Origin: Halomonas cupida
GTDB lineage: Bacteria; Pseudomonadota; Gammaproteobacteria; Pseudomonadales; Halomonadaceae
Direction: 5' to 3'
DNA: 64,000 bases
Assembly: GCF_900142755.1 (NCBI RefSeq)
Contig: NZ_FRCA01000010.1
Coordinates: 124,001-188,000, forward strand
Notes under the pieces: model-generated
Databases searched by the model: none
Told to the model about the DNA's origin: nothing
What the model saw: only the letters and a program-made list of their open reading frames with translations
Made by a program: the position numbers and the translations under genes
Shown: in pieces, positions 9,595-18,366 of the stretch
Layout of the letters: the number at the start of each line of letters is the position of its first letter
Position numbering within the stretch: the first letter of the stretch is position 1

Positions 9595-9679
9595 TAAGTA
9601 GGTCCTGATCCCGATGCTTGTCTGTGATCCGTGGGGCGGCACTGGACAGCTCGCGACTCGGCGCTCGTTGCTTGGGCAC

Positions 9680-10309
9680 CTAACCGATCTCATTGGATGG
9701 CGCTGGGTAGCTCGTGGCCTGAAGCTCGAAGCTCGTGGCTGTCCATTTCGCCCAACCAATTTCGAGCTCGGGGTGACGGCTGCACAGGCTCAGTGTTGCC
9801 TCTGGGGTCTGGCTCGACCAGCAGTGGATTTCCCCCAGGGGAGCGAGGCTGGTCAGGCGCATCGCCAATACCTGACTGGGTTGCTGGCCTTCCAGCCAGG
9901 CCAGCTTGAACAGCGATTCGTACAGGGTCCAGGCACGGTAGAAAGCGGCCTGGGGATCCGGCGCCTCAAGAATGGTGGAGCGTATATCGGTATCCGGCAG
10001 CATCTCGACCAGTGCGGTCAGGCGCTGTCGATGACGGGGAAGTGGGACTTCGAGGTCCAGTCCGACAGGGCCGTTGGCCAGGCCTGCGACCACCAGGCCA
10101 CGACGGTGGCTCATGATCGGGTAATGACCCGCCGGCAACGCCGGGTGAGATACCGGCCCGTTGCCGCGAGCTGACCAGGCGCTGACCGGACAGTCGAGTC
10201 CCTGGTCCGCAGCCAGTTGGCTGAGTAGTTCGCGGCCGCGCTGCGACGCACACTGCCCATCCTGGCAACTGCTTTCCCCCGCCAGTGAGAGACGGGGGGG
10301 CATGACCAT
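9680..10309 (-). CDS. 4'-phosphopantetheinyl transferase (Sfp type) of the aryl polyene cluster
   Basis: A 209-residue enzyme that would load the phosphopantetheine arm onto the cluster's two acyl carrier proteins. Recognisable motifs are VGLDLEV (the GxDxE metal site) and the later W-T-L-Y-E-S-L-F-K helix (WxxxESxxK). The start was placed at the ATG 10 nt after the upstream stop, where TGAGG overlaps that stop codon. A longer in-frame start would run into the neighbour. The C-terminal 19 residues (ATSFELQATSYPAPSNEIG) are encoded by inverted heptamer repeats, so the ancestral stop has probably been lost to repeat insertion. This is the final gene of the cluster. Confidence 0.8.
   Translation of the reverse strand: MVMPPRLSLAGESSCQDGQCASQRGRELLSQLAADQGLDCPVSAWSARGNGPVSHPALPAGHYPIMSHRRGLVVAGLANGPVGLDLEVPLPRHRQRLTALVEMLPDTDIRSTILEAPDPQAAFYRAWTLYESLFKLAWLEGQQPSQVLAMRLTSLAPLGEIHCWSSQTPEATLSLCSRHPELEIGWAKWTATSFELQATSYPAPSNEIG
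9708..9741. repeat. Inverted heptamer array within the transferase 3' end
   Basis: The + strand contains GCTCGTGG, then AAGCTCGAAGCTCGTGGCT: degenerate heptamers in the orientation opposite to the 9410 array. Read leftward they are GAGC-type heptamers, and because 3 x 7 nt equals 7 codons they yield the repeated peptide ATSFELQ/ATSY at the protein's end. Confidence 0.7.
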
Positions 10310-10319
10310 CAACGCTGCC

Positions 10320-10769
10320 TCAGGGCAGGGTGACGACCTGGCCACGCAGGGCGACACCGGCCATCAGGGCACCGGCGTGACATTCGTACTCGGTGCTGGA
10401 TTCGAATGGCTGTTGCTCGTAGAAGCTCTCGATGTTGATGACAGCATTGGCGCCTTCTTCTCTGGCACGATCCTGGAGGGCAATCAACGCTGACAGCATC
10501 ACCCAGCGGCAGGCTTCTTCATCGGTCTTGTTGAAGGCATTGGTCTTGCGGTTGGTGACCACGGGGCCGTGGTCCTCGATCACTTCGCCGGCGTCGGTGG
10601 GACTGAACACGAAGCGGATATTCGAGTTGAGCCGTTCCTGACCCTCGGGTGAGTCGATGACATCCTGAATCGGCAGGTAATACGGTGTGTCACGAGCCAA
10701 CACCTGGGAGGAGGCCATGGCAATACTGCCGATGACCAGGGCGGTGGATAACCATCTTGCTGCTTTCAT
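10320..10769 (-). CDS. Small secreted protein of the aryl polyene cluster
   Basis: A 149-residue protein with an N-terminal signal peptide (ALVIGSIAMASSQVLA, cleavage near residues 25-26). The mature part contains ANAVINIESFYEQ, a strand-turn pattern reminiscent of YbjQ/heavy-metal-binding-like folds, and a single C-x-A-G segment near the end. Similar proteins occur next to the last ketosynthase in aryl polyene clusters and are often misannotated as an excinuclease subunit. Function is unknown; it may assist envelope export of the pigment. The next gene starts 10 nt after its stop with an overlapping Shine-Dalgarno. Confidence 0.65.
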   Translation of the reverse strand: MKAARWLSTALVIGSIAMASSQVLARDTPYYLPIQDVIDSPEGQERLNSNIRFVFSPTDAGEVIEDHGPVVTNRKTNAFNKTDEEACRWVMLSALIALQDRAREEGANAVINIESFYEQQPFESSTEYECHAGALMAGVALRGQVVTLP

Positions 10770-10883
10770 GGTGGCATTCCCTTGGGTGAAAGATGCTGGT
10801 GTCCGGGTGATGGAGGCGGGAGCGTCATCTCTTGCTGCCGATCTCCATCGGTCGATACATGGTTTTCCCTGTGGCTGCCGGTC

Positions 10884-12143
10884 TCAGGACCAGCGCCGGA
10901 AGATCAGCGACGTATTGATGCCGCCGAAGGCGAAATTGTTGCTCATTACATGGTCGCAATCGATGGGTTGCATCTCATGGCGAAGATAGTCGAGTTCAGC
11001 ACATTTCGGGTCAGGTGTATCGAGATTGATGGTCGGATGAAACCAGCCTTCACGCATCATCTCGATGGCCACCCAGGCCTCCAGAGCGCCACAGGCACCA
11101 AGGGTGTGTCCAGTATAACTCTTCAGCGAACTGATCGGCTTGCGATTGCCGAAAACCGCCGCCGTGGCATGGGATTCGGCGATATCGCCGCGATCGGTGG
11201 CGGTACCATGGGCGCTGATATAACCGACCTGCTCGGCGGACAGGTTGGCGTCGGCAAGGGCATCGCGGATGGCGCGTTCCATCATGGTGGCATCCGGCTG
11301 GGTTACGTGGCGGCCATCGCTGTTGGTGCCGTAACCGACGACCTCGGCATGGATGTGCGCACCACGGGCCAGAGCGTGTTCCAGATCTTCCAGGATCAGT
11401 GTCGCCGCGCCTTCGCCAATCACCAGACCGTCGCGCTGACTGTCGAAGGGCCGGGGGGTGGTGTCGGGGGCGTCATTGCGGGTGCTGGTGGCGAACAGGG
11501 TGTCGAATACCGCCGCTTCCGATGCCGAAAGCTCTTCGCAGCCACCGGCGATCATGGCGGTCTGACGGCCGAAGCGAATGGCTTCGTAGGCATAGCCGAT
11601 TCCCTGGCTGCCCGAGGTGCAGGCGCTGGAGGTCGTGTGGATACGACCACGGACGCCGAGAAAGACCCCGATATTGACCGGTGCGGTATGCGCCATCATC
11701 CGAATATAGGAGTTGGCATTGAGCCCATCGGTCGATTTGTGGATCAACATGTTGCCGAAATCGGCCATGGCGTCCGGCTCTCCGGCCGAGGCACCGTAGG
11801 AGATTCCCAGAGCACCGCTGCTGACCAGATCATCCCCCAGCAACCCGGCGTCTTCCAGCGCCAGCTCGGAGGCACGAGTCGCCATGCGAGCACCGCGCCC
11901 CATGCTGCGCAGCGCCTTGCGGTGATAATGCGCTGGCAGGTCGAATTCCTCGACCGGTCCGCCCAGGCGCGTATTGAGGCCTTCGTAGATGCCCCACTGC
12001 GGGATATGCCGGATGCCACTGGCACCCCGAGCAAGGTTGTCGTGAATCGTCGACCAGTCATTGCCGATCGGCGAAAAGCCTGCCATGCCGGTGATCACCA
12101 CGCGGCGACCCAGACCGTCCTGGCGAGTTGCGCTTCTGGTCAT
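10884..12143 (-). CDS. apeR: Beta-ketoacyl-ACP synthase, second KS of the aryl polyene cluster
   Basis: FabF/KAS-II-type condensing enzyme of 419 residues with an intact Cys-His-His triad: Cys175 (SSACTSGS), His312 (AHGTATD) and His346 (GHTLGACGALE). The NNFAFGG C-terminal loop is present. The symbol follows the order O-P-Q-R seen here and in characterised aryl polyene clusters. Two in-frame ATGs, 15 bases apart, lie inside a 19-bp tandem repeat. The inner one is preferred because GGGGA sits about 9 nt upstream. It lies downstream of the ketoreductase on the same transcript. Confidence 0.88.
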   Translation of the reverse strand: MTRSATRQDGLGRRVVITGMAGFSPIGNDWSTIHDNLARGASGIRHIPQWGIYEGLNTRLGGPVEEFDLPAHYHRKALRSMGRGARMATRASELALEDAGLLGDDLVSSGALGISYGASAGEPDAMADFGNMLIHKSTDGLNANSYIRMMAHTAPVNIGVFLGVRGRIHTTSSACTSGSQGIGYAYEAIRFGRQTAMIAGGCEELSASEAAVFDTLFATSTRNDAPDTTPRPFDSQRDGLVIGEGAATLILEDLEHALARGAHIHAEVVGYGTNSDGRHVTQPDATMMERAIRDALADANLSAEQVGYISAHGTATDRGDIAESHATAAVFGNRKPISSLKSYTGHTLGACGALEAWVAIEMMREGWFHPTINLDTPDPKCAELDYLRHEMQPIDCDHVMSNNFAFGGINTSLIFRRWS

Positions 12144-12192
12144 CAGCACAGTCCCCATTCATCAGCATAGGCCCCATTCATCAGCACCCACC
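12140..12192. repeat. 19-bp tandem repeat at the second KS translation start
   Basis: Two near-identical 19-bp units (TCATCAGCACAGTCCCCAT, TCATCAGCATAGGCCCCAT) and a partial third (TCATCAGCACCC) are head to tail from 12140. On the coding strand each unit reads ATGGGG...GCTGATGA, so it duplicates start codons and a G-rich ribosome-binding element just ahead of the KS gene and right after the ketoreductase stop. Confidence 0.8.
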
Positions 12193-12201
12193 ATGTATAC
12201 A

Positions 12202-12927
12202 TCAACACATGCCCCCATTGACGGCAATGACCTGGCGAGTCACATACCCGGCGTCTGCCGAACACAGGAAACTCACTGCAGCGGCCACTTCCTCGCTGGT
12301 GCCGGTACGTTGCATGGGGATCATCTTCAGCGCTTCCTCACTGGCCAGACCTTCGGTCATGTCAGTATCTATCAGCCCGGGAGCTACGGCATTGACCGTA
12401 ATACGGCGTTTGGCCAGTTCGATGGCCAGTGCCTTGACGGCGCCAATCAGGCCAGCCTTGGCGGCACTGTAGTTGACCTGGCCACGGTTACCCATTAAGC
12501 CGGAAACCGAGGACATCACCACGATCCGTCCGGGTTTGCGGCGCCGAACCATCGGCATGGTGAGGGGTTTGACTACATTGTAGAAACCATTGAGTCCGGT
12601 GTTGATGACGCCGTCCCAGTCGCTGTCCGAGAGGGCCGGAAAGGCGCCATCAGCGGTGATGCCCGCATTGCAGACCACACCGTAATAGGCGCCATGTTCC
12701 TCGATGTCCTGTTCGATGCTGGCACGGGCGGCATCGCGATCGGTGACATCGAAGCTCAGGATCCGCACCTGCCGACCCAGGGATCGGATCTGTTCGGCAA
12801 CCGCTTCGGCAGCTTCGCGGCGCTGTCGGCAGTGCAGCACGATATCGAACCCGTCGTGGGCCAGGCGCAAGGCAATGGCGCGGCCGATGCCGCGGCTGGA
12901 GCCGGTCACGAGTATAGTGTTGCTCAT
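12202..12927 (-). CDS. apeQ: 3-ketoacyl-ACP reductase (FabG-like) of the aryl polyene cluster
   Basis: SDR-type NADPH ketoreductase of 241 residues that reduces the beta-keto group after each condensation. It has TGSSRGIG at 8-15, CNAGI at 86-90, catalytic Ser140, Tyr153 and Lys157 (YSAAK), and the FabG-like C-terminus VIAVNGGMC. The ATG overlaps the upstream dehydratase stop as TAATG, indicating translational coupling. Length and motif order match FabG closely. Confidence 0.88.
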   Translation of the reverse strand: MSNTILVTGSSRGIGRAIALRLAHDGFDIVLHCRQRREAAEAVAEQIRSLGRQVRILSFDVTDRDAARASIEQDIEEHGAYYGVVCNAGITADGAFPALSDSDWDGVINTGLNGFYNVVKPLTMPMVRRRKPGRIVVMSSVSGLMGNRGQVNYSAAKAGLIGAVKALAIELAKRRITVNAVAPGLIDTDMTEGLASEEALKMIPMQRTGTSEEVAAAVSFLCSADAGYVTRQVIAVNGGMC

Positions 12928-13448
12928 TACTGTGAACCTCCAGGCTGATCTTTATTGAGCTGGCCTTCACCCAGCATGGCATCAAGCATGGTATCTGAAT
13001 CGGGTTGAAAGACGTTGAGAGTTGCACTGGCAACGGATTGGCCGTGTTCGTCGAGGATCTGGCCACGGAAGGCACCGAGGCCGTTATCGGCCATGTAGTC
13101 CAGTTCGATCCTGACGTGGTAGCGGCAGTCGAAGGAAAAATGACCGACGTCGCAGGTATAGCGTCGAGTGCCAAGCAGAAAGCCCAGATGGGGCTTGTTG
13201 CCGCCGCTGCGTGCAACATGTCCTGACCAGGCGGCGATGGCCTGGGCCATCCACTCCAGCCCTGTCCAACCTGGAATTCCCGAATCGTCGGCAAAGAGGT
13301 CATCTCGGCTCGGACAGATACTGGCGCACAGGTGCTCCTCTCCGATCTCGCGGACATCATCGAGTAGGCACATCCCTGCCTGATGAGGTACCAACTGCTC
13401 GATGGGGGGGAGCGTCGGCATGGGGGAAAGTCTCTGAGTTGTGTTCAT
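12927..13448 (-). CDS. apeP: 3-hydroxyacyl-ACP dehydratase (hotdog fold) of the aryl polyene cluster
   Basis: A 173-residue hotdog-fold protein with an N-terminal LVPHQAGMCLLDDV segment carrying the dehydratase-type His. The central helix WTGLEWMAQAIAAW carries the acidic residue position. It belongs to the ApeP group that forms a dehydratase complex with ApeI-type partners and introduces the double bonds of the polyene. Its ATG overlaps the KS stop codon as ATGA, and its stop overlaps the ketoreductase start. Confidence 0.82.
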   Translation of the reverse strand: MNTTQRLSPMPTLPPIEQLVPHQAGMCLLDDVREIGEEHLCASICPSRDDLFADDSGIPGWTGLEWMAQAIAAWSGHVARSGGNKPHLGFLLGTRRYTCDVGHFSFDCRYHVRIELDYMADNGLGAFRGQILDEHGQSVASATLNVFQPDSDTMLDAMLGEGQLNKDQPGGSQ

Positions 13449-14641
13449 TCGGCTTTCTCCAGCAGCAGGGCGATATTATTGCCGCCGAAGGCAAAGGCAT
13501 TGGTCAGGGTACGGCGCACATCCCGCGTCTCTCCTTGACTGTAGCGCAGGCTCGGCAACTCCGGGTCAGGCGGGTCAAGGTGAGGAGGCAGAAGACCATG
13601 GGTCATGGCCAGCCAGCAGAAGGCGGCTTCCAGAGCGCCGCAGGCGCCCAGGGTATGGCCGGTCAGGCTCTTGGTTGAACTGCAGGTAACCCCATCGACA
13701 AACAGTTCGGCAACGGCGCGGGCCTCCATGCTGTCGTTCTGGCGCGTGGCGGTGCCGTGCAGGTTGAGATAGTCGATCTCGTTAGGCGTTACATCCGCCA
13801 TCCTCAGGGCTGCAGCCATGGCCTCACGGGCACCACTGCCGTCGGGACGAGGGGCCGAGATGTGATGGGCATCGCTGGTCTCGCCATAGCCCTTCAACTG
13901 GATGCCATCGCTTTCGCCGGTGACCAGAAAGAGTGCGGCCCCTTCGCCGAGATTGATGCCATTGCGCTCTGCCGAGAACGGACGGCAGGGTTCGGAACTC
14001 ACCGCCTCCAGTGAGCTGAAGCCATTGACGGTCAGGCGACAGAGGCTATCGGCACCGCCTGCGATCACCGCATCGCACAGCCCGGCCTGGATCAGGCGAG
14101 AAGCACTGGCCAGCGCCCGTGCACTGGAAGTGCAGGCCGTGGAAAGGGTATAGGCTGGCCCATCGACGCCACACCAGTACGCCACGAACTCGGCGGCGGC
14201 ACCGATCTCATGGCGGCAATAGTGGAAATCCGAAGGCCAGTCGCCGGTAGACATGCGCTGCTGGAGTGCGATTTCTGTCTCACTGATGCCGGAAGTGCTG
14301 GTGCCCATGACCACGCCGATACGTGCTCCGGGGTTGGCGTCCCGCCAGTGTTTCAGGGTCGGCTCGAGGCGCTGCAGAGCGGCGGCGAGCAGACGGTTGT
14401 TGCGTGAGCGGTGCTCGGCAGGCCAGGTACTGTCGTCCGGCAGCGGAGTGTCGACGATACCCAGCGCCAGGCGATGCCCCGGCCGCCAGGTCTCGTTGTC
14501 ATGCAGGCCTCGCTGGCCGGCAAAGAGGCGCTGGGCAATGCTGTTCAGGTCGTCCCCCAACGGACAGACCAGCGCCGGGGGATGCAGCCGACAGCCGGAG
14601 CGGGCTGTGATGGCGCGAGCTGTGATCGAGTTGCGGGGCAT
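13445..14641 (-). CDS. apeO: Beta-ketoacyl-ACP synthase, main KS of the aryl polyene cluster
   Basis: A 398-residue condensing enzyme with Cys170 (STACTSSARAL), His295 (LHGTATR) and His329 (GHTLGACGALE). In characterised clusters the ApeO ketosynthase pairs with the short chain-length factor ApeC, which is present here as the first cluster gene. Several upstream in-frame ATGs exist. The one opening MPRNSITARAI was chosen because the KS fold begins about 10 residues later. Its ribosome-binding site is weak (ACGGAAC), so a start 51 bases upstream is possible. Confidence 0.87.
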   Translation of the reverse strand: MPRNSITARAITARSGCRLHPPALVCPLGDDLNSIAQRLFAGQRGLHDNETWRPGHRLALGIVDTPLPDDSTWPAEHRSRNNRLLAAALQRLEPTLKHWRDANPGARIGVVMGTSTSGISETEIALQQRMSTGDWPSDFHYCRHEIGAAAEFVAYWCGVDGPAYTLSTACTSSARALASASRLIQAGLCDAVIAGGADSLCRLTVNGFSSLEAVSSEPCRPFSAERNGINLGEGAALFLVTGESDGIQLKGYGETSDAHHISAPRPDGSGAREAMAAALRMADVTPNEIDYLNLHGTATRQNDSMEARAVAELFVDGVTCSSTKSLTGHTLGACGALEAAFCWLAMTHGLLPPHLDPPDPELPSLRYSQGETRDVRRTLTNAFAFGGNNIALLLEKAE

Positions 14642-14792
14642 GTTCCGTTGTCTTTCTGAGTTTTCTGTATCTTGTGCGTGCTTCGATGTCATGCGGATAG
14701 AGTACTGCCTCGGAGGCCCTGCTGTCGCAGCTTCCTGTGCAGTACTGCCGTTTGACTTTGTCTTCAGCGATGGTGACAGCTTCCGGTGCTGC

Positions 14793-16067
14793 CTATCGGG
14801 GCAGCGTTTCATTGCCGGGCGACAATGGCGCTGCATCCATGGCACAGCGCTCGGCGAGCGTTTTGATGCGACGGCGGCTCACCGCAACATAGGGGTTGCT
14901 CTTGTCCCAAGCATAGCCGGCCAGTACCGAGGCAATCATCTCACGTAGACGAGGTTCCTGACGCTGGTGGAAGATGATGGTCTGCAGGCTGCCATCGTAC
15001 CAGGCATCAACAAAGTCTCGAAAGGTCGCGATACCCTCGCGTAGAGGAGCCTCGAACTCACTGGCCCAGTCGATGGTGTTTCCCTCCAGTTGCCGCTCGA
15101 CCAGGGGGGCGGCGCGGACGGCTGAGTCGAGAGCGATGGTCACGCCAGAGGAGAAGACCGGATCAAGGAACTCGCCAGCATTCCCGAGGATGGCAAAGCC
15201 GGGACCGTGCAGGCTTTCGATGTCGGCGGAATAGCCTGCCAGACGCTGGATGTCACGTGTCGGCACGGCATTCTCCAGCAGTCGAGCGAAGCGTGGCTCC
15301 TGACGCAGTAGCGTCCATAGTCTGGAGCTGTCGTCATCGGCGACACCATCCAACTGTTGCGGATCTCCCACTACACCGATCGAGGCACGACCATTGCTGA
15401 ATGGAATCAACCAGTACCAGATGCCCTGATGTTCGGGATGAACGCCGATCAGGATCTTTTCGCGATCATGGTCGGCGGCGCTGATGTGGTCCTCGACATG
15501 GGTAAACAGGGCGGCTCTTGGTGGCAGGGTGGACGGCCTGTCGAGCTGCTCGAGACGCGCCAGAACCCGCCCATAGCCGCTGGCATCAAGGACGAAACGT
15601 GCCTGGAGAGTACTCTGTTCGCCCTGTTGGTTGATGATTTCCAGGCTCGGTGTCTGAGAGTCGGCGTTGAAACCGGTCACTGTCATGCCGAAATCGACTC
15701 GGGCGCCATGGGCCATGGCACCATTGATCAGACGCTGATCGAAGTCGGCACGCTCGACCTGCCAGGTGGTGCCGGGGCCAGCGGTGTACTTGTCGCGGAA
15801 ATCGATGGCCGCATAGCGCTCGCCATGGCAGAAGGCGGCGCCATTCTTGTGTTGATAGCCGGCATCGACCACCGACTCCATCAGGCCGCAGGCTGCCAGA
15901 TGAGGCATACACTGGGGCAACAGGCTCTCGCCGATCGAAAAACGCGGGAAATGGCCGCGTTCCAGCACTCTGACCTGATGACCACGGCCAGCCAGCCAGG
16001 CCGCTGCGGCGGCACCCGATGGGCCGGCGCCGATGATCGCAATGTCAGTCTGTTCAATGGGTTTCAT
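14793..16067 (-). CDS. FAD-dependent oxidoreductase, flavin halogenase-like
   Basis: A 424-residue flavoprotein of the tryptophan halogenase/geranylgeranyl reductase superfamily. It has GAGPSG at 13-18 for FAD, FPRFSIGESLLP near 39-50, and a WYWLIP at 216-221 that satisfies the WxWxIP signature of flavin halogenases. A GNAGEFLDPVFSSGV segment, typical of the superfamily, follows. Aryl polyene clusters carry such an oxidoreductase, but its reaction is not settled; oxidation of the aryl head is a reasonable guess. Its start overlaps the MMPL exporter stop by 14 bases. The ATG giving MKPIEQTD is preferred over a long upstream extension. Confidence 0.8.
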   Translation of the reverse strand: MKPIEQTDIAIIGAGPSGAAAAAWLAGRGHQVRVLERGHFPRFSIGESLLPQCMPHLAACGLMESVVDAGYQHKNGAAFCHGERYAAIDFRDKYTAGPGTTWQVERADFDQRLINGAMAHGARVDFGMTVTGFNADSQTPSLEIINQQGEQSTLQARFVLDASGYGRVLARLEQLDRPSTLPPRAALFTHVEDHISAADHDREKILIGVHPEHQGIWYWLIPFSNGRASIGVVGDPQQLDGVADDDSSRLWTLLRQEPRFARLLENAVPTRDIQRLAGYSADIESLHGPGFAILGNAGEFLDPVFSSGVTIALDSAVRAAPLVERQLEGNTIDWASEFEAPLREGIATFRDFVDAWYDGSLQTIIFHQRQEPRLREMIASVLAGYAWDKSNPYVAVSRRRIKTLAERCAMDAAPLSPGNETLPR

Positions 16068-18366
16068 GAGAGCGTGTCTCCGAGTGATGACGAGCGTGGT
16101 GCCTGGTGTCTGTCCCGCTGTCCGGTTGTACACCGCGTGCCACAGGCACGAGGCACCAGGTGGCAACCAACCCGATCAGGCAGGTTGTACCAAGGAAATG
16201 CAGGGCGGGGGTTGCGCTGAAGGCAAGCAGGCCGAAGGCAAGCAGGCTGGAGGCGCATGACAGACTGATGGCCAGCCAGGTGCTGCTGTCGGAGGGATGC
16301 TCAGTGCTGAAGATACCGGCATCCATGCCGATGCCCAGTACCAGCAGCAGTCCCAGCAGATGGAACAGGGTCAGTCCGGTGTGGGTGGCGGCCAGCACAC
16401 CCAGCGTCAGGGCCACGGCACCCACCGGGGGCAATAGCGCACGCCAGGCGCGACGGCGGTAGCGCCAGGTGAGCCCGGCGATGACCAACAGCAGTGCAAG
16501 CAGCAACCATTGGCTGATCTCTCTGCTCAGGGTCGACAGCTGTATCGACAGGGCATTGACCCTGTCTCGATAGAGAATGTCCGGGGCGCCTGCCAGCTCC
16601 TCGAGTCTGGCGACGGCACTGCTGTCGACATCGCCCAGCAGCACCAGTGCGGCTGGCCTTTCCGTGCCATCGAGTACCAGTGGGCGGCCGGTCTCACCTG
16701 CGCCCGTATTCAGCCACTCATTGATGGTCAGTTCGGGGACATCGTCCAGACGCTGGGTCAGGCGTTCTGCCAGTACCGGATCGAGACCGACCTGATCGAG
16801 CAGTTGGGGTAGAACCTCGTCATAGCGCTGACGCACCAGCTCCAGGTTGTCCTGTTGAGTGGCCCGGGATGGCACTGCCTGAGCGATATGCTGCCAGGCG
16901 GAAAGGTGGCCATCGGCGGAGAGACTGGTGAGCAATGGGTCAATGGCTTCGAGGCGTTGCAGCAGTGCTTCTTCGTTGTCGGCGGTGACCAGCAGATAGC
17001 GGAAGCTGGCAGGCTGCTGCATCAGCTTCTGAACATGTTGTTGCTCTGCGACCAGTTCGGCGGGCGACGGGTTGAGTTGGCGCAGGTCGTGACTCAGTGT
17101 CGTTTTCATCAGCGCCACCAGGGTGGCGGTGGACAGTATCAGACTGGTGACCAGTACGACGGCAAGGCCAGGGCGAGTCAGTCTCCAGCGATTGAGTCCG
17201 TCGGCGATGCGTGAAGTGGCCGGGTGTGGCTGCACCGGCAGCAGCGGCAACCACAGGCGCACGGTCAGCCAGGCACCGACCAGACCCAGTGCCGTGAAGG
17301 TGGCCATCTGCCGCAGTCCGGGCATAGGTGTGGCCAGTTGTACCAGGTAGGCACATAAACTGGTCAGCAGGCCGAGAAACAGGCTGGGCCACAGTCGTGA
17401 CAGGGGGCGTTGTGGGTGTAGTTGCCGGTAGCATTGCAGGTGCAGGGCGTAGTCCACCGAAATCCCGATGAGGCTGGCGCCGAAGGCCAGGGTGATCAGG
17501 TTGAGTGAAGCAAACAGCGCCCAGCTGACAGCAGTGGCCAGCAGCAGGCCGCAGAAGACTGGCAGCAGCAGCGCTGCCATTACGCCGGGGCGGCGGAACA
17601 CCAGCGCCAACAGCAGCAGTATGCCGAGCAGCGAGCCGAGGCCGATGGTACTGATCTCGCTACGTGCCTGCTGCGCACCGGCAGCCGCATGGAAGACGAC
17701 ACCTGCCCGCAATACGGTCAGCTGAGGGTGGGCCTGCTCGAACTCGTCGAGGGTTTCCATCAGTCGGGTCTGGAGCTGGAGCTGGTAGGGATCGCCATCC
17801 AGAGTGGCACTGACCACTCGCCAGAGGCCTTCAGCGGAGTCGATGGTCGGGCCGCCATCCTGCCAGCTTACCGGCCCGGAGAGGCGCTCGTTCAGCCACT
17901 GATCGAGCAGGCCAAAGGGATCGCGTTGGATGTCCGCATCCATGCCGGGTGTGAACAACCGCGTCAACCCCTGCTTGAGCCAGGTGTCTGCATCGGCCTG
18001 TTGCAATGGCTGGCTGAGCAGCCGGTAACGATGCTCGGCGAGTACCTTGTCCGGGCGTGGCGGGGTTTCCGTGTCGAGTGATGACACGCTGCCGCTGTCC
18101 TTGAGTTGCTGACGCAGTAGCTCTGCCGCCTGAGCGGAATCGTCACCCTTGAGCAGAATCAGCAGCCGCTTCTCGTAGGTATCGCCGAGACTGTGGTCAG
18201 CACGCTGGAGAATAGGCTGCTCATCGGACTCCGGCAGCAGCGCCGTGATCCGAGTATCCAAAGGGGCGCCCTGCCATACCTGATGAGTGACGAACAGGGC
18301 ACACAGCAGCAACAGAACCGCCCAGATCAGGGCTGGCAGTCTTGTCGAGCGAGATCCCTGCGTCAC
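16054..18366 (-). CDS. MMPL/RND-superfamily exporter of the aryl polyene cluster
   Basis: A 770-residue inner-membrane protein with the MMPL layout: TM1, a periplasmic domain (about 35-230), five TMs, a second TM plus periplasmic domain (about 430-590), and five more TMs. Landmarks include FGASLIGISVDYALHLQCYRQ in the first half and GIGMDAGIFSTEHP in the second; both lie on the TM4-equivalent helix, where RND transporters hold proton-relay acidic residues. With the LolA-like carrier just upstream it should move the lipid-linked aryl polyene towards the outer membrane. Its start overlaps the carrier's stop by 4 bases. Confidence 0.87.
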   Translation of the reverse strand: MTQGSRSTRLPALIWAVLLLLCALFVTHQVWQGAPLDTRITALLPESDEQPILQRADHSLGDTYEKRLLILLKGDDSAQAAELLRQQLKDSGSVSSLDTETPPRPDKVLAEHRYRLLSQPLQQADADTWLKQGLTRLFTPGMDADIQRDPFGLLDQWLNERLSGPVSWQDGGPTIDSAEGLWRVVSATLDGDPYQLQLQTRLMETLDEFEQAHPQLTVLRAGVVFHAAAGAQQARSEISTIGLGSLLGILLLLALVFRRPGVMAALLLPVFCGLLLATAVSWALFASLNLITLAFGASLIGISVDYALHLQCYRQLHPQRPLSRLWPSLFLGLLTSLCAYLVQLATPMPGLRQMATFTALGLVGAWLTVRLWLPLLPVQPHPATSRIADGLNRWRLTRPGLAVVLVTSLILSTATLVALMKTTLSHDLRQLNPSPAELVAEQQHVQKLMQQPASFRYLLVTADNEEALLQRLEAIDPLLTSLSADGHLSAWQHIAQAVPSRATQQDNLELVRQRYDEVLPQLLDQVGLDPVLAERLTQRLDDVPELTINEWLNTGAGETGRPLVLDGTERPAALVLLGDVDSSAVARLEELAGAPDILYRDRVNALSIQLSTLSREISQWLLLALLLVIAGLTWRYRRRAWRALLPPVGAVALTLGVLAATHTGLTLFHLLGLLLVLGIGMDAGIFSTEHPSDSSTWLAISLSCASSLLAFGLLAFSATPALHFLGTTCLIGLVATWCLVPVARGVQPDSGTDTRHHARHHSETRSHETH

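Noticed and set aside
9381-9608. Open frames with repeated HEPRATS or WLVARGS peptides
   Set aside because: They are translations of the GAGCCAC heptamer array, open only because the 7-nt unit lacks stops; no gene signals.
10782-12170. 462-codon open frame on the + strand opposite the second ketosynthase
   Set aside because: It lies fully antisense to a gene with an intact catalytic triad, shows no recognisable motifs and is the usual GC-rich antisense shadow.
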